A DNA stretch of 64,000 nucleotides from Sphingomonas sp. LY54 (GTDB taxonomy: Bacteria; Pseudomonadota; Alphaproteobacteria; Sphingomonadales; Sphingomonadaceae): the NCBI RefSeq assembly GCF_035594035.1, contig NZ_CP141588.1, positions 744,001 through 808,000 on the forward strand, written 5' to 3'. The notes beneath the pieces were generated by a model. It was not told the DNA's origin. It did no database searches and saw only the letters and a list, made by a program, of their open reading frames with translations. Shown piece after piece: positions 1-9,306 of the stretch. The first letter of the stretch is position 1, and the number at the start of each line of letters is the position of its first letter. Both the position numbers and the translations under genes were made by a program.

Positions 1-288
1 GAGGCCGTTGGGGCGGGTCCAGCGGGCGATCTCCGCGCCGACCGGATCGGGCAGGGAAGCGACCTCCTCGAGCGACCGGGCGATGGCCTCGACCCGCGCT
101 TCGTCCAGCCGCAGCCGGTCGACCATCCCGCTCGCTTGCGCGACATCGGCGGCATTGGCGGCGAGCACGTGCGCTTTGTTTTCGCGCAGGCGCCTGGCCA
201 TCGCCACGATCGCCGCGCTACGCGTGTCCGCCGCGCCGGTGCGCAGCTGCGCGGCCGCGTCGCGCGCTTCCCGGCCCATCGCCTCCAT
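1..288 (-). CDS. proA: Gamma-glutamyl phosphate reductase, N-terminal part (cut by window edge)
   Basis: The first 96 codons of ProA, the NADPH-dependent enzyme that reduces gamma-glutamyl phosphate to glutamate-5-semialdehyde, the second step of proline synthesis. The visible part has the typical N-terminal pattern: MEAMGREAR at the start, an ENKAHVLAANAADV segment, a DRLRLDEARV segment, and LPDPVG followed by WTRPNGL at the window edge. The start is set at the ATG at 288; a second in-frame Met three codons later is also possible. It follows proB on the same strand with a 14-nt gap, so proB-proA form an operon. The catalytic cysteine lies outside the window. Confidence 0.9.
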   Translation of the reverse strand, partial: MEAMGREARDAAAQLRTGAADTRSAAIVAMARRLRENKAHVLAANAADVAQASGMVDRLRLDEARVEAIARSLEEVASLPDPVGAEIARWTRPNGL

Positions 289-302
289 CCTTGCGCGCAG
301 GC

Positions 303-1451
303 TCACAGCATCACCATGTCGTCGCGGTGGATGAGTTCGTCGGGCCCACTATAGCCGAGCCGCTCGGCTATGCGGTCGCTGCCGCAGCCGGTAATGGCGC
401 CCGCCTCGGCCGAGGAATAAGCGGTGATGCCGCGCGCCACCTCCCGCCCCGCTCCGTCCACCACGCGCAGGCAGACGCCGCGCTCGAACCGGCCGGTCAC
501 CTCGGTCACCCCGGCCGGGAGCAGGCTCTTGCCGGCCGCCAGCGCTTTCGCGGCGCCATCGTCGATCGCCACCACCCCGGCCGGTGCGAGCGCGCCCGCA
601 ATCCATTGCTTGTAGGCGCTGGCCGGCGACATGCCGGCGGCGATGACGGTCGCTTTGGCGCCTTCGAGCAGGCGCCGGATGGGGTGCGGATCGCGGCCGC
701 AGGCGATCAGTGTCGAGCAGCCGGCGGCGCGCGCGATCCGCGCGGCGGCGAGTTTGGTACGCATGCCGCCCGTGCCCGGTCCGGCCGCGACGGGGCCGGA
801 GGCCCATCCCTCGATCTCGGGAGTCAATTCGTCAACGAACGGGATGTGGCGGGCGGCCGGATTGCTCGCCGGATCGGCCGTGTAAAGCCCGTCGACGTCG
901 GAGAGAAGGATCAGCATGTCGCTGCGGATCATCTGCGCCGCCCGCGCCGACAGCCGGTCGTTGTCACCGTAGCGCAGCTCGTCGGTCGCGACGCTGTCAT
1001 TCTCGTTGATCACCGGCAGCGCGCCTTGAGCGAGCAGCACCTCCATCGTCGCGCGCGCATTCAGCCAGCGCCGCCTTTGCTCGGTATCGTCGAGGGTCAG
1101 CAGCAATTGCGCGGTGGCAATCCCGTGCGGCGCCAGCGCCGTCTCCCAGGCCTGCATCAGCAGGGACTGGCCGGCGGCGGCGGCCGCCTGCTTGTTGGCA
1201 AGCCGCGGCGAGCGGCCGAGGCCGATCTTGCGTCGCCCGAGCGCGACAGCGCCCGACGACACCACGATCACCTGCCGCCCCTCGGCCCGAAGCGCAGCGA
1301 TATCCTCGCCCAAGCTGGCCAGCCAGTCGCGGCGCACGCCGCTGCCTTCGCCGTCGACGAGCAGCGACGATCCGATCTTGATCGTGACCCGCCGCGCAGC
1401 GCCGATCAGGCTCGCCGCCGACTGCGCATATTGTCCATGCTTCTGTGCCAT
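303..1451 (-). CDS. proB: Glutamate 5-kinase
   Basis: A 382-residue glutamate 5-kinase, which phosphorylates L-glutamate with ATP in the first and feedback-controlled step of proline synthesis in the cytosol. The amino-acid kinase domain begins with [12 protein letters not shown] (Lys25 in the phosphate-binding site). It continues through [15 protein letters not shown], the substrate-loop [18 protein letters not shown] and a [15 protein letters not shown] segment. The last ~100 residues form the PUA domain usual for bacterial ProB, and the length is normal for the two-domain form. proA follows 14 nt downstream. The 156-nt gap to the divergent metallopeptidase gene must hold its promoter, which I could not define. 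Confidence 0.95.
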   Translation of the reverse strand: MAQKHGQYAQSAASLIGAARRVTIKIGSSLLVDGEGSGVRRDWLASLGEDIAALRAEGRQVIVVSSGAVALGRRKIGLGRSPRLANKQAAAAAGQSLLMQAWETALAPHGIATAQLLLTLDDTEQRRRWLNARATMEVLLAQGALPVINENDSVATDELRYGDNDRLSARAAQMIRSDMLILLSDVDGLYTADPASNPAARHIPFVDELTPEIEGWASGPVAAGPGTGGMRTKLAAARIARAAGCSTLIACGRDPHPIRRLLEGAKATVIAAGMSPASAYKQWIAGALAPAGVVAIDDGAAKALAAGKSLLPAGVTEVTGRFERGVCLRVVDGAGREVARGITAYSSAEAGAITGCGSDRIAERLGYSGPDELIHRDDMVML

Positions 1452-1607
1452 CGGCCGACGCTAGGACAGCCTGCTGCGCTGCACAATCGCGGATCGGAGC
1501 CTACCCTATGCCCAGATCGGTTATATTTGCCTGTGGTCGGGTCGGCCGTCGTAACGTAGGTTCGTGGACTGGCCGGGAGCGCCGGCCGCCTCCAGCTGGG
1601 GCCTGCC

Positions 1608-3524
1608 ATGGCGGACAAGATCGGGGACGGGGACGACACGGCCGGATCGCGCGGCGCCGCCCAGCAGGCCGCGATGGAGTCCGCTCCCGGCGGCGCGCCG
1701 ACGCTGCACCACGCCGTACTCGATCAGGATTTCCTCCACGGCGATGTGCTGTTCCGCGGCTCGCAATGCCGGCGCTACCGCCGCATGGACGGCGACCCGC
1801 TCTATCGACCCTTACGCATCTACAGCTCGGATCCGATGCGCTCGCGCTACGAGGGCGCGGAGATGGTCGTCTCGGTCCCCTATGAGGCGCTCGAAAAGCG
1901 CCCCGACGTACCCGACAAGGCGCTGCCGGCGGGTTCGATGGTCGAAGTGGTCGAAGATGTCGATCCGCTGGAGGGAACGCCGCTCTTCCCGCTCGTCGAC
2001 CTCGATGACCGCGCCCTGCTGCTGACCCAGGGTCTGCCGCCCTCGGCGAGCGACCCGCGCTTCCACCAGCAGATGGTCTATGCGGTGGCGATGGACGTGG
2101 TCGCCCAGTTCGAGGTCGCGCTCGGGCGCGAGCCCTGCTGGGGCTTCAATCCTTCCGCAGAGGGGCGCCGGCTGCGCCTGCGGCCGCACGGCGGCGAGGA
2201 ACAGAATGCTTATTATTCGAAGGCCAAGGGCGAGATCGCGTTCGGCCAATTCGCAGCGACCCACGATGCCGACGGCCAGGTGTTGCCCGGCGGCACGATC
2301 TACACCTGCCTCTCGCAGGACATCATCGCCCACGAAATGGCGCATGCCCTGCTCGACGGGATGCGCGCCCGCTTTGACGAGGACACCAATCCCGACGTGC
2401 TCGCCTTCCACGAGGCCTTCGCAGACCTCGTCGCCGTGCTCCACCATTTCTCCCATGCCGAGAGCGTCCGCCGCGAGATCGCCCGGGGCGCGGGCACGCT
2501 CACCGGCGGCAAGGGCATCTTCACGATCGCCCGCCAGTTCGGCGCGGCGACCGGCCGGCCCGGCCCGCTCCGGGTGCTGCTGACGGAGGGCGGCGGCACG
2601 CGCTTCTACGGCACCACCGAGGAACCGCACGAGCTAGGCGCGGTGCTGGTCGAGGCGGTGCTCGACGCGTTCAATACCATCTTCGAACGGCGCGTGGCCC
2701 AACTCCGCACGATCTACGGCCTCTCGGTCCTCGAAGGCCGGCCTCTGCACCCGGCTTTCATCGACATGCTGGCCAAGGATGCGGCGCGGATCGGCGGCCA
2801 GTTCCTGTTCCTGTGCATCCGCGCGATCGATTATTGCCCGCCGATCGATATCACCTTCGGCGAATATCTGCGTGCTCTGGTCACGGCCGACCGCGATCTC
2901 GTCGAGAACGACCCCTGGGGCTATCGCGAGAGCCTGATCGCCGCGTTCGGACGCAAGCGCATCTTCCCGCCCAACGTCACCGACCTCAGCGAGGATGCCC
3001 TCCTGTGGCGCACGCCCCGCATCGAGATGCCCAAGATCGTGGACCTGTCGCTGCGCAAGCTGCAGCTGGGCGACGATCCCGCCTTGGCGCCGGAGACGTC
3101 TGAGGTCCGGCGGCAGGCGCAGGCACTGGCCGATCTGATTTGCGTCCACGAATTCGCCCGAGAGTTCGGAATCGCGCCGGTCGGAACCGGGGCGGACGAG
3201 GCCCGCAATCCGCCGATCATCGAATCGATCCGCACGATCCGCCGCGTCGGCCCCGACCGCCAAGTCCGGTTCGGGCTCGTCGCCGAGATCCTCCAGAATT
3301 ACGACGAGCGGCGCCATCCCGGACGCTGGGGCGGCAGCACCGTCATCCTCGGCGGCTCGGGCGAGGTCCGCTACGTGATCGGCCGCAGCCCGCCCAAGCC
3401 GGGCGAGAAAAGATGGAAACGCGCGGGGTCCGCCGCGCGCAACCTCACCGCCGACCGGAAGGAACCGTGGAAGGCGCTCCACTCACTCGATGCGGCCTCG
3501 TCGGCTACGCCGAATAAGGGCTAG
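1608..3524 (+). CDS. HExxH (gluzincin-type) metallopeptidase-like protein
   Basis: A 638-residue protein without a signal peptide, so probably cytosolic. The clearest feature is HEMAH at residues 242-246, followed by HEAFADL with Glu269. This HExxH plus downstream Glu is the zinc-ligand layout of thermolysin-like gluzincins, with a slightly longer spacing than in classic M4 enzymes. The N-terminal ~100 and C-terminal ~250 residues match nothing I can name, and the Gly-rich last 40 residues look disordered. The ATG at 1608 has only a weak GGGG ribosome-binding site. The 3' end overlaps the convergent metacaspase gene by 4 nt. I infer zinc peptidase activity; the substrate is unknown, and activation by or of the neighbouring caspase-fold protein is speculative. 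Confidence 0.75.
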   Translation: MADKIGDGDDTAGSRGAAQQAAMESAPGGAPTLHHAVLDQDFLHGDVLFRGSQCRRYRRMDGDPLYRPLRIYSSDPMRSRYEGAEMVVSVPYEALEKRPDVPDKALPAGSMVEVVEDVDPLEGTPLFPLVDLDDRALLLTQGLPPSASDPRFHQQMVYAVAMDVVAQFEVALGREPCWGFNPSAEGRRLRLRPHGGEEQNAYYSKAKGEIAFGQFAATHDADGQVLPGGTIYTCLSQDIIAHEMAHALLDGMRARFDEDTNPDVLAFHEAFADLVAVLHHFSHAESVRREIARGAGTLTGGKGIFTIARQFGAATGRPGPLRVLLTEGGGTRFYGTTEEPHELGAVLVEAVLDAFNTIFERRVAQLRTIYGLSVLEGRPLHPAFIDMLAKDAARIGGQFLFLCIRAIDYCPPIDITFGEYLRALVTADRDLVENDPWGYRESLIAAFGRKRIFPPNVTDLSEDALLWRTPRIEMPKIVDLSLRKLQLGDDPALAPETSEVRRQAQALADLICVHEFAREFGIAPVGTGADEARNPPIIESIRTIRRVGPDRQVRFGLVAEILQNYDERRHPGRWGGSTVILGGSGEVRYVIGRSPPKPGEKRWKRAGSAARNLTADRKEPWKALHSLDAASSATPNKG

Positions 3525-4342
3525 GCGACGGCGAACGGCTTCTGGTTCACGAATGCGGCATCGACGGTGCCGACCTTCGAGACTTGCGGCGACTGGCTCA
3601 TCGGCATCTGCGCGGCGATCTGCTGATGGAACTTGCCGTAGCCGCCCTTGAAGGCGCCGTTCTTCCAGACCTTCTTGAGCTTCTCGGTGAACAGCCCGTT
3701 CTTCGTTCCGTCGAGCGAGACCTGCGTGTCCTTGCAGCCGGACAGCAGGATCACGCCCGCCGGGATCGGCGCCGCGCTCGCCCCCGCCGAAGCGATCTGC
3801 AGCGGCAGATAGGTGGAGGCATGCTTCTCGAACACCGAGCGCGTGAGGTCGATGTCGGCGAGGCGGGAGACGAACTCGCCAATATCCTCGGTCGTCCCCT
3901 CCTGCTCGCGCAGCTTGTTGACGGAGCCGCTGTGGCAGCTGTCGGAGATGATGCTGATCCGCACGCCCGGCTTGAACAGGCCGTACATCCGGTAAAGCTC
4001 GTCATCGATCACCATGCGATCGTAGAGCAGCCAGGTCTCGTCCAACTTGTCTTCCTCGTCGCCGGTATCATCGTCGACCTGGCCGCCATGGCCGGCATAA
4101 GTGAGCAGCAAGATGTCGCCCGCGACCAGCTTCTTCGAATAATCGAGCAAGGCGCCGAGCAAGGCCTGCGAGGTCGCCTGCTTGGTGAGCAGCACCTGCG
4201 ATTCCTGATAGCCGAGCGACTTGGCGATCGCGTGCATGTCGTTGGCGTCGAACTCGCACGCCCGGAGCTGCCCGCTCCAGGCGTCATAATGGGCGGGATC
4301 GACCGAATTCAGGCCTAGGTGCAACGAATAGCCTTTTGCCAT
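3521..4342 (-). CDS. Metacaspase-like caspase-fold peptidase (C14)
   Basis: A 273-residue stand-alone caspase-fold domain. It has the p20 catalytic dyad: His85 in YAGHGGQ and Cys136 in SDSCHSGS, plus the acidic DDDTGDEEDKLDETW stretch between them that is typical of type I metacaspases and orthocaspases with Arg/Lys specificity. No propeptide, TPR, NACHT or other sensor domain is fused. An upstream in-frame start exists, but the ATG at 4342 is preceded by GGGAGG at ideal spacing and begins right at the beta-strand (MAKGYSLHLGLN). It is convergent with a HExxH metallopeptidase gene, so two peptidases of different classes sit tail to tail. Its biological role cannot be told from sequence; bacterial relatives include stress, cell-death and defence proteins. 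Confidence 0.85.
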   Translation of the reverse strand: MAKGYSLHLGLNSVDPAHYDAWSGQLRACEFDANDMHAIAKSLGYQESQVLLTKQATSQALLGALLDYSKKLVAGDILLLTYAGHGGQVDDDTGDEEDKLDETWLLYDRMVIDDELYRMYGLFKPGVRISIISDSCHSGSVNKLREQEGTTEDIGEFVSRLADIDLTRSVFEKHASTYLPLQIASAGASAAPIPAGVILLSGCKDTQVSLDGTKNGLFTEKLKKVWKNGAFKGGYGKFHQQIAAQMPMSQSPQVSKVGTVDAAFVNQKPFAVA

Positions 4343-4596
4343 GCCAACCTCCCTGCCCCATCTCGCAATTGCGGCCACGCGTAGGCTCGGGCGCGGCACG
4401 ACCGGGCGCACGAATGGCAAGACGGCAGGCTATCACCTCCCGACGAGAGGAGCACGATTATTTCGGCGGATTTATATCCACTTTGACCGGTCTTTCCGCA
4501 TTACTTCACGGCCGCGTTGCGCTTGCCAACGGCAAGTGCGAGCATGGACCGCCCGACTGACACGGAACTTCGGGCTCAGCCTCGGGAGGGTCGCAC
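4343..4596. other. Divergent intergenic region, metacaspase / di-haem lipoprotein
   Basis: A 254-nt spacer between two divergent genes that must carry both promoters. The part near 4450-4500 is noticeably richer in A+T than its surroundings. I found no Pho box, convincing -35/-10 pair, repeat or small ORF with a ribosome-binding site. Confidence 0.4.
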
Positions 4597-6390
4597 ATGA
4601 AAGCGCCGTTCGTCCCCGCCGCCGCCCTTGCGGCCAGCGCCTCGTTGGTTCTCCTCGTCGCCTGCACCGGCAACGGCCCGGACACGCCCCCGCAATCGGC
4701 CAGCTACCAGAATTGGGACAGCCAGGAGCAGGCGTGGTGGTATGAATCGACGCAAGGGTCGCGGCTGATGCCCTATGCCTGGTTCCAGGCGCTCGAGCAG
4801 CCCGGCAGCGACCAGCCTTTCCTTGCCGACGACCATATGAAGGGCTTCCGCTTCGTGCCGCGGACGACCTCGTTCAACGTGCGCCTCCCGGTCGGCTTCG
4901 CGATCGACCGCACCCGCGACGAAATCCTGCACGAGACCAGCCCGACCCGGCTGCGCTGGTTCGCCGACCAGCCCAGCAACGAGCCGTGGATCGGCCTCAA
5001 TTGCTCGGCCTGCCACACCGCCGTCCTCAACCATCAGGGCCGCTCGCTGGTGGTCGACGGCGGGCCCAGCCTGGTCGATTTCCAGAGCTTCACCGAGGCC
5101 GTCGACGCGGCCCTGGTCGCGACCCGCGACGACCCGGCCAAATGGGAGCGCTTCGCCGGGCGCGTGCTGACCGGCAAGGACACGCCCGCCAATCGCGACA
5201 TGCTGCGCGCCGCCTTGGGCCGCCTGATCGCGTGGGAGGAAGCGGCCGAGCGCCTCAACGAGACGCCGCTGCGCTACGGCTTCGCCCGCGTCGACGCGTT
5301 CGGGCACATCTACAACAAGGTCGCTCTGTTCACCGGCGCCGAGAATCCCGAGATCAATCCCGCCGACGCACCGGTCAGCTATCCCTTCCTGTGGGACATC
5401 TACCGCCACGACCGGCTGCAGTGGAACGGCATCGCCGGCAGCGCCCGCATCAAGCTCGGCGATTCCTATCTCGATTACGGCGCGATGGGCCGCAACACCG
5501 GCGAGGTGCTCGGCGTGTTCGGCGACATCGTCGTCAAGGACCAGCTCAACCTGTCCGGCTATCCCTCGACCGTACGCACCGACAATCTCAATCGGCTCGA
5601 GATGCTGCTGGCGAAGCTGCGCCGCCCGGCCTGGCCGACCGACCTGCTCGGCGCGACCGACCCGGCCAAGGTCCAGGCGGGCCAGCAACTCTACGAGGCC
5701 AAATGCCAGGGCTGCCACGCAATCCAGCCCGGCACCGAGCCTTATAAGGTGAAGATGGTTCCGCTGACGGGGGCGGAGGAGAACCGGACCGATCCGTGGA
5801 TGGCGTGCAACGCCTTCAGCTACCAGACCGCCAGCGGTCGGCTCGAGAACCAGCGCAGCAACATCGTCGCCGGCGCGCGCATTTCCGATCCGGCGCCGCT
5901 CTCCACCCTGCTGGCGACCACGGTCAAAGGCGCGCTGGCCGCCCAGAAGGGCCGCATCCTGGCCGAGGCCGCCAACACCTGGCTCGGCGTCGATCGCCCC
6001 CCGCGGGTCGTCACCCGCGCTCGGCAAACCGCGGCGGAGCGGCGCGCCGAACGGCTGCAGCATTGCCTCGACCAAGGCGGGGAATTGATGGCCTACAAGT
6101 CGCGCCCGCTTGACGGCATCTGGGCCACCGCCCCCTATCTGCACAATGGCTCGGTGCCGACGCTCTACGATCTGCTGCTGCCCGCCGCCCAGCGCCCGGC
6201 CCGGTTCCGCGTCGGCACCCGCGACTATGATCCGGTGCGGGTCGGCTATGTCACGGGCGACGCGACCGGCAACAGCTTCGTCTTCGACACCAGCCTCACC
6301 GGCAACTCCAATGCCGGTCACGATTACCGTGTCGGCGAACTCACCGACGCGCAGCGCTGGGCCTTGGTCGAATATCTGAAGACGCTTTAG
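4597..6390 (+). CDS. Di-haem c-type cytochrome lipoprotein (RoxA-like / cytochrome c peroxidase superfamily)
   Basis: A 597-residue exported haem protein. It starts with a lipoprotein signal (LVLLVACTG, lipidated Cys near residue 23) and has two c-haem motifs, CSACH at 136-140 and CQGCH at 370-374. The C-terminal block IWATAPYLHNGSVPTLYDLL, near residue 509, is shared by the di-haem group that includes rubber oxygenase RoxA and di-haem peroxidase/MauG-like proteins. The two haems ~235 residues apart and the total length fit a RoxA-type layout better than short CcpA peroxidases. It is monocistronic and divergent from the metacaspase. Likely location is the outer- or inner-membrane periplasmic face. 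The substrate is unknown; rubber cleavage should not be assumed. Confidence 0.65.
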   Translation: MKAPFVPAAALAASASLVLLVACTGNGPDTPPQSASYQNWDSQEQAWWYESTQGSRLMPYAWFQALEQPGSDQPFLADDHMKGFRFVPRTTSFNVRLPVGFAIDRTRDEILHETSPTRLRWFADQPSNEPWIGLNCSACHTAVLNHQGRSLVVDGGPSLVDFQSFTEAVDAALVATRDDPAKWERFAGRVLTGKDTPANRDMLRAALGRLIAWEEAAERLNETPLRYGFARVDAFGHIYNKVALFTGAENPEINPADAPVSYPFLWDIYRHDRLQWNGIAGSARIKLGDSYLDYGAMGRNTGEVLGVFGDIVVKDQLNLSGYPSTVRTDNLNRLEMLLAKLRRPAWPTDLLGATDPAKVQAGQQLYEAKCQGCHAIQPGTEPYKVKMVPLTGAEENRTDPWMACNAFSYQTASGRLENQRSNIVAGARISDPAPLSTLLATTVKGALAAQKGRILAEAANTWLGVDRPPRVVTRARQTAAERRAERLQHCLDQGGELMAYKSRPLDGIWATAPYLHNGSVPTLYDLLLPAAQRPARFRVGTRDYDPVRVGYVTGDATGNSFVFDTSLTGNSNAGHDYRVGELTDAQRWALVEYLKTL

Positions 6391-6436
6391 GCACTTGGCA
6401 GGTGCATTGCGGACGCCGAGTCGCTAGCCAGAAGGC

Positions 6437-7213
6437 GTGAGGATCGCGACCTTCAACGTCAACGGCATCAACGGCCGGCTCGAGCGCCTGCTCGAATGGC
6501 TGGAGGAAACGCAGCCCGACGTCGCCTGCCTGCAGGAGCTAAAAGCCCCGCAGGACAATTTCCCCGAAGCCGCGATCGCCAAGGCCGGATACGGCGCGAT
6601 CTGGCACGGCCAGAGCCGCTGGAACGGTGTCGCCATCCTGGCGCGCGGCTGCGATCCGGTCGAGACGCGGCGCGGCCTGCCCGGCGACCCGGAGGATCTG
6701 CACTCGCGCTATATCGAGGCGGCGGTGAACGGCGTCCTCATCGGCTGCCTCTATCTGCCGAACGGCAACCCCCGGCCCGGCCCCAAGTTCGACTATAAGC
6801 TCAAATGGTTCGAGCGATTGAACGCTCACGCCGCCGAACTGGTCGCGACCGGCCTGCCCGTCATCCTCGCCGGCGACTACAATGTCGTGCCCACCGATTT
6901 CGACATCTACAACACGCGCAGCTGGAAGGACGACGCTTTGCTCCAGCCCGAGCCGCGCGCCGCTTATGTTGAGCTGCTCGCGCAGGGCTGGACCGACGCG
7001 ATCCGCGCGCTCCACCCCGACGAACCGATCTACACATTCTGGGATTATTTCCGGAACGCCTGGAGCCGCAACGCCGGCCTCCGCATCGACCATCTCCTGC
7101 TCAGCCCGGTCGCGGCCGGGCGGCTCCGCGCTGCCGGGGTCGACCGCGAGGTGCGCGGCCGCGAGAAAGCGAGTGACCACGCCCCCGCCTGGGTCGAGCT
7201 TGCCGACGCATGA
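6437..7213 (+). CDS. xth: Exodeoxyribonuclease III (AP endonuclease)
   Basis: A 258-residue exonuclease III family enzyme that cuts DNA at abasic sites and trims 3' ends during base-excision repair. Landmarks are MRIATFNVNGING at the start, CLQELK with metal-binding Glu34, GDYNVVPTDFDIYN, LRIDHLLLS and the terminal catalytic SDHAPAWVEL. Length is normal. The start is a GTG at 6437. Its stop overlaps the start of the hypoxanthine-DNA glycosylase gene by 4 nt, so glycosylase and AP endonuclease, consecutive enzymes in base-excision repair, are translationally coupled. Confidence 0.92.
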   Translation: MRIATFNVNGINGRLERLLEWLEETQPDVACLQELKAPQDNFPEAAIAKAGYGAIWHGQSRWNGVAILARGCDPVETRRGLPGDPEDLHSRYIEAAVNGVLIGCLYLPNGNPRPGPKFDYKLKWFERLNAHAAELVATGLPVILAGDYNVVPTDFDIYNTRSWKDDALLQPEPRAAYVELLAQGWTDAIRALHPDEPIYTFWDYFRNAWSRNAGLRIDHLLLSPVAAGRLRAAGVDREVRGREKASDHAPAWVELADA

Positions 7214-7698
7214 GGAAAAGCTCGTTCGCGCCGTTCACGGACGCGCGCACCCGCCTCCTCGTCCTCGGCAGCCTGCCCGGCGAGATGTCGCTGGCGGCGC
7301 AGCGTTACTACGCCAATCCGCGCAACCAGTTCTGGCGGCTGATCGGCGCCGTGATCGACGTGGACCTCGTCCCGCTCTCCTATGAGGAACGCTTGGCCAC
7401 CCTGCTCCGCCACCGGGTCGGCCTGTGGGATGTGGTCGGCTCGGCGCTGCGTCCCGGCAGCCTCGACGGCGCGATCCGCGAGCACGAGGCGAACCCGCTT
7501 GCCGAACTCGCCGCCGGCCTGCCGGACCTGCGCGCCGTCGCCTTCAACGGCGGCACCTCGGCGCGGCTCGGCATGAAGGAGCTGGGCGCCGACACGCCCT
7601 TCGCGCTCGTGCCACTGCCGTCGAGCAGTCCCGCCTTCACTCTGGCGTTCGAAATCAAGCTGGAGCGCTGGCTGACGCTGCGCGCGTTCCTGGCCTAA
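7210..7698 (+). CDS. DNA-deoxyinosine (hypoxanthine) glycosylase, UDG superfamily
   Basis: A 162-residue member of the uracil-DNA glycosylase superfamily, family 6 (hypoxanthine-DNA glycosylase). The signature LVLGSLPGEMSLAAQRYYANPRN, followed by FW at about residues 18-42, is diagnostic. A second motif, near VPLPSSSPA at residues 134-142, forms the DNA-intercalating loop. It would remove deaminated bases (hypoxanthine, possibly uracil), leaving abasic sites for the exonuclease III encoded just upstream. The ATGA overlap with xth supports co-translation. It converges on a TauE/SafE permease gene, with stop codons overlapping by 4 nt. Confidence 0.85.
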   Translation: MRKSSFAPFTDARTRLLVLGSLPGEMSLAAQRYYANPRNQFWRLIGAVIDVDLVPLSYEERLATLLRHRVGLWDVVGSALRPGSLDGAIREHEANPLAELAAGLPDLRAVAFNGGTSARLGMKELGADTPFALVPLPSSSPAFTLAFEIKLERWLTLRAFLA

Positions 7699-8432
7699 GG
7701 CTGACTCAGGAACAGGCCGATCGCGAGGCCGATCCCGAGCAAGACGATGCCGACTTTGAGCACGGTTTCGTTGACGCGGCGCAGTAGCCATACGCCCCAC
7801 AGCCCGCCGGCAACCGCGCCTGATCCGAGCACCGCGACCTGGAGCAAAGGCACCCGCGTCGCATAGAGGAAGATCAGCACCGCCGAGGCATTGATGAGGC
7901 CGGCCAGCACGTTCTTAGCAGCACCGGCGCCGCGCACCTTCATGCCCGCCATCGTCATCACCGCCATCATCAGGAAGCCGATGCCGCCGCTATAATAGCC
8001 GCCATAGACCGCCACCGCGCCCTGCATCGCCGCCGCCGTCTGCGGCCCGAGATGCGCCGCCGCCGGCTTGCGCCCGAAATTGCCCCACGCGAACACCGCC
8101 GTCGCGAACAGGACCAACCACGGCACCAGCCGCGCGAACGACGCCGCCGAGGTAGCGAGCAGCAGAAAGGCGCCGAACGCCCCGCCGACCAGGCTGATCC
8201 AGGCCAAAGTGCGGAAGCGCAGCCCGGGCATGTCCTCGATCATCGAGCGTCCGGCGATCCCGCTCACCACCTGGCCGGGAAACATCGCGATGGTCGAGGC
8301 GATATTGGCGAGCCGCGCGTCGAGCCCCGCCAGCATCAGGGCCGGCAACGTCACGAACGAACCGCCGCCGGCGAGCGCATTCTGGGCGCCGGCCCAGATC
8401 CCGGCGGCGAACAGCAGCAACAAGGTCAGCAA
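7695..8432 (-). CDS. TauE/SafE family sulfite/organosulfonate exporter-like permease
   Basis: A 245-residue, almost entirely hydrophobic protein with about eight predicted membrane spans. It carries the TauE/SafE hallmark GAQNALAGGGSFVTLPALMLAG just after the first segment and a second, weaker repeat (GGYYSGGIGFLMMAVM) near the middle. Members export or import sulfite, sulfoacetate or other small anions across the inner membrane; the substrate here is not predictable. It stands alone, convergent with the glycosylase gene and divergent from the enoyl-CoA hydratase gene across ~100 nt. Confidence 0.85.
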   Translation of the reverse strand: MLTLLLLFAAGIWAGAQNALAGGGSFVTLPALMLAGLDARLANIASTIAMFPGQVVSGIAGRSMIEDMPGLRFRTLAWISLVGGAFGAFLLLATSAASFARLVPWLVLFATAVFAWGNFGRKPAAAHLGPQTAAAMQGAVAVYGGYYSGGIGFLMMAVMTMAGMKVRGAGAAKNVLAGLINASAVLIFLYATRVPLLQVAVLGSGAVAGGLWGVWLLRRVNETVLKVGIVLLGIGLAIGLFLSQP

Positions 8433-8533
8433 CGAATATCCTCCCGCACGGACGTCCGCGCGGGACCTCGATAGAAAGGCTTCTGCGGCCCGCCAAGCTC
8501 CTCTATGCCGGGCACGAGGGAGGACGCCTGCTC

Positions 8534-9298
8534 ATGGATATATTGGTCAGCACCGACGGCCCGGTCATGGAGATCCGGCTCAACCGTCCGGACAAGAAGA
8601 ATGCGATCACCGTGGCGATGTACGCCGCGCTCGCCGATGCGCTCGCCCGGGCGGCCGAGGATCCGGCCGTGCGCGTCGTCACCATCTCGGGCAATGGCGG
8701 CCTGTTTACCTCCGGCAACGACATCAAGGACTTCATGGCCGAGCGCCCGTCGGGCACCGACATGCCGGTCTTCCGCTTCCTGCGCACGATCGCCGCCTTC
8801 CCCAAGGTCGTCGTCGCCGGGGTCGAAGGCTCGGCGATCGGCATCGGCACCACGATGCTGCTCCATTGCGACCTCGTGGTCGCCACCACCAGCGCCAGCT
8901 TCGTGATGCCGTTCGTCGATCTCGCTCTGGTCCCCGAGGCAGCAAGCTCGCTGATCCTGCCGCGCCAGATCGGCCGCCAGCGCGCCGCCAAGCACCTCAT
9001 CCTCGCCGAGCCGTTCGATGCCGAGACCGCCTTCGAATATGGCATCGTCACGCATCTCGTCGGAAACGACGAGCTGGAGGCGCAGCTGCGCGCGCTCGCT
9101 CTGCGCGTCGCCGCCAAGCCGCCCGAGGCGGTGCAGCTTACCAAGCAATTGCTCAACGCCCCGCCCTGCTCGATCGAAGAGAGGATTGCAGCCGAAGGCG
9201 CCCTGTTCGGCGATCGGCTGCGCTCGGCCGAGGCGATCGAGGCCTTCACCGCCTTCTTCGAAAAACGCCCCCCGCGCTTCGGCCCTCGGCCCGAATAG
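8534..9298 (+). CDS. Enoyl-CoA hydratase/isomerase (crotonase) family protein
   Basis: A 254-residue crotonase-fold protein. It has the oxyanion-hole segment LFTSGNDIKDFM, the VVVAGVEGSAIGIGTTMLLHCDLVVAT core and FVDLALVPEAASSLILPR. In the last, the Glu of VPEA occupies the usual catalytic position, while the first glutamate of true hydratases is not obvious. It may therefore be an isomerase or a hydratase of fatty-acid or aromatic-acid degradation. It is monocistronic; a Pho box for the next gene begins 8 nt after its stop codon. Confidence 0.85.
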   Translation: MDILVSTDGPVMEIRLNRPDKKNAITVAMYAALADALARAAEDPAVRVVTISGNGGLFTSGNDIKDFMAERPSGTDMPVFRFLRTIAAFPKVVVAGVEGSAIGIGTTMLLHCDLVVATTSASFVMPFVDLALVPEAASSLILPRQIGRQRAAKHLILAEPFDAETAFEYGIVTHLVGNDELEAQLRALALRVAAKPPEAVQLTKQLLNAPPCSIEERIAAEGALFGDRLRSAEAIEAFTAFFEKRPPRFGPRPE

Positions 9299-9306
9299 GG
9301 GGCGCC

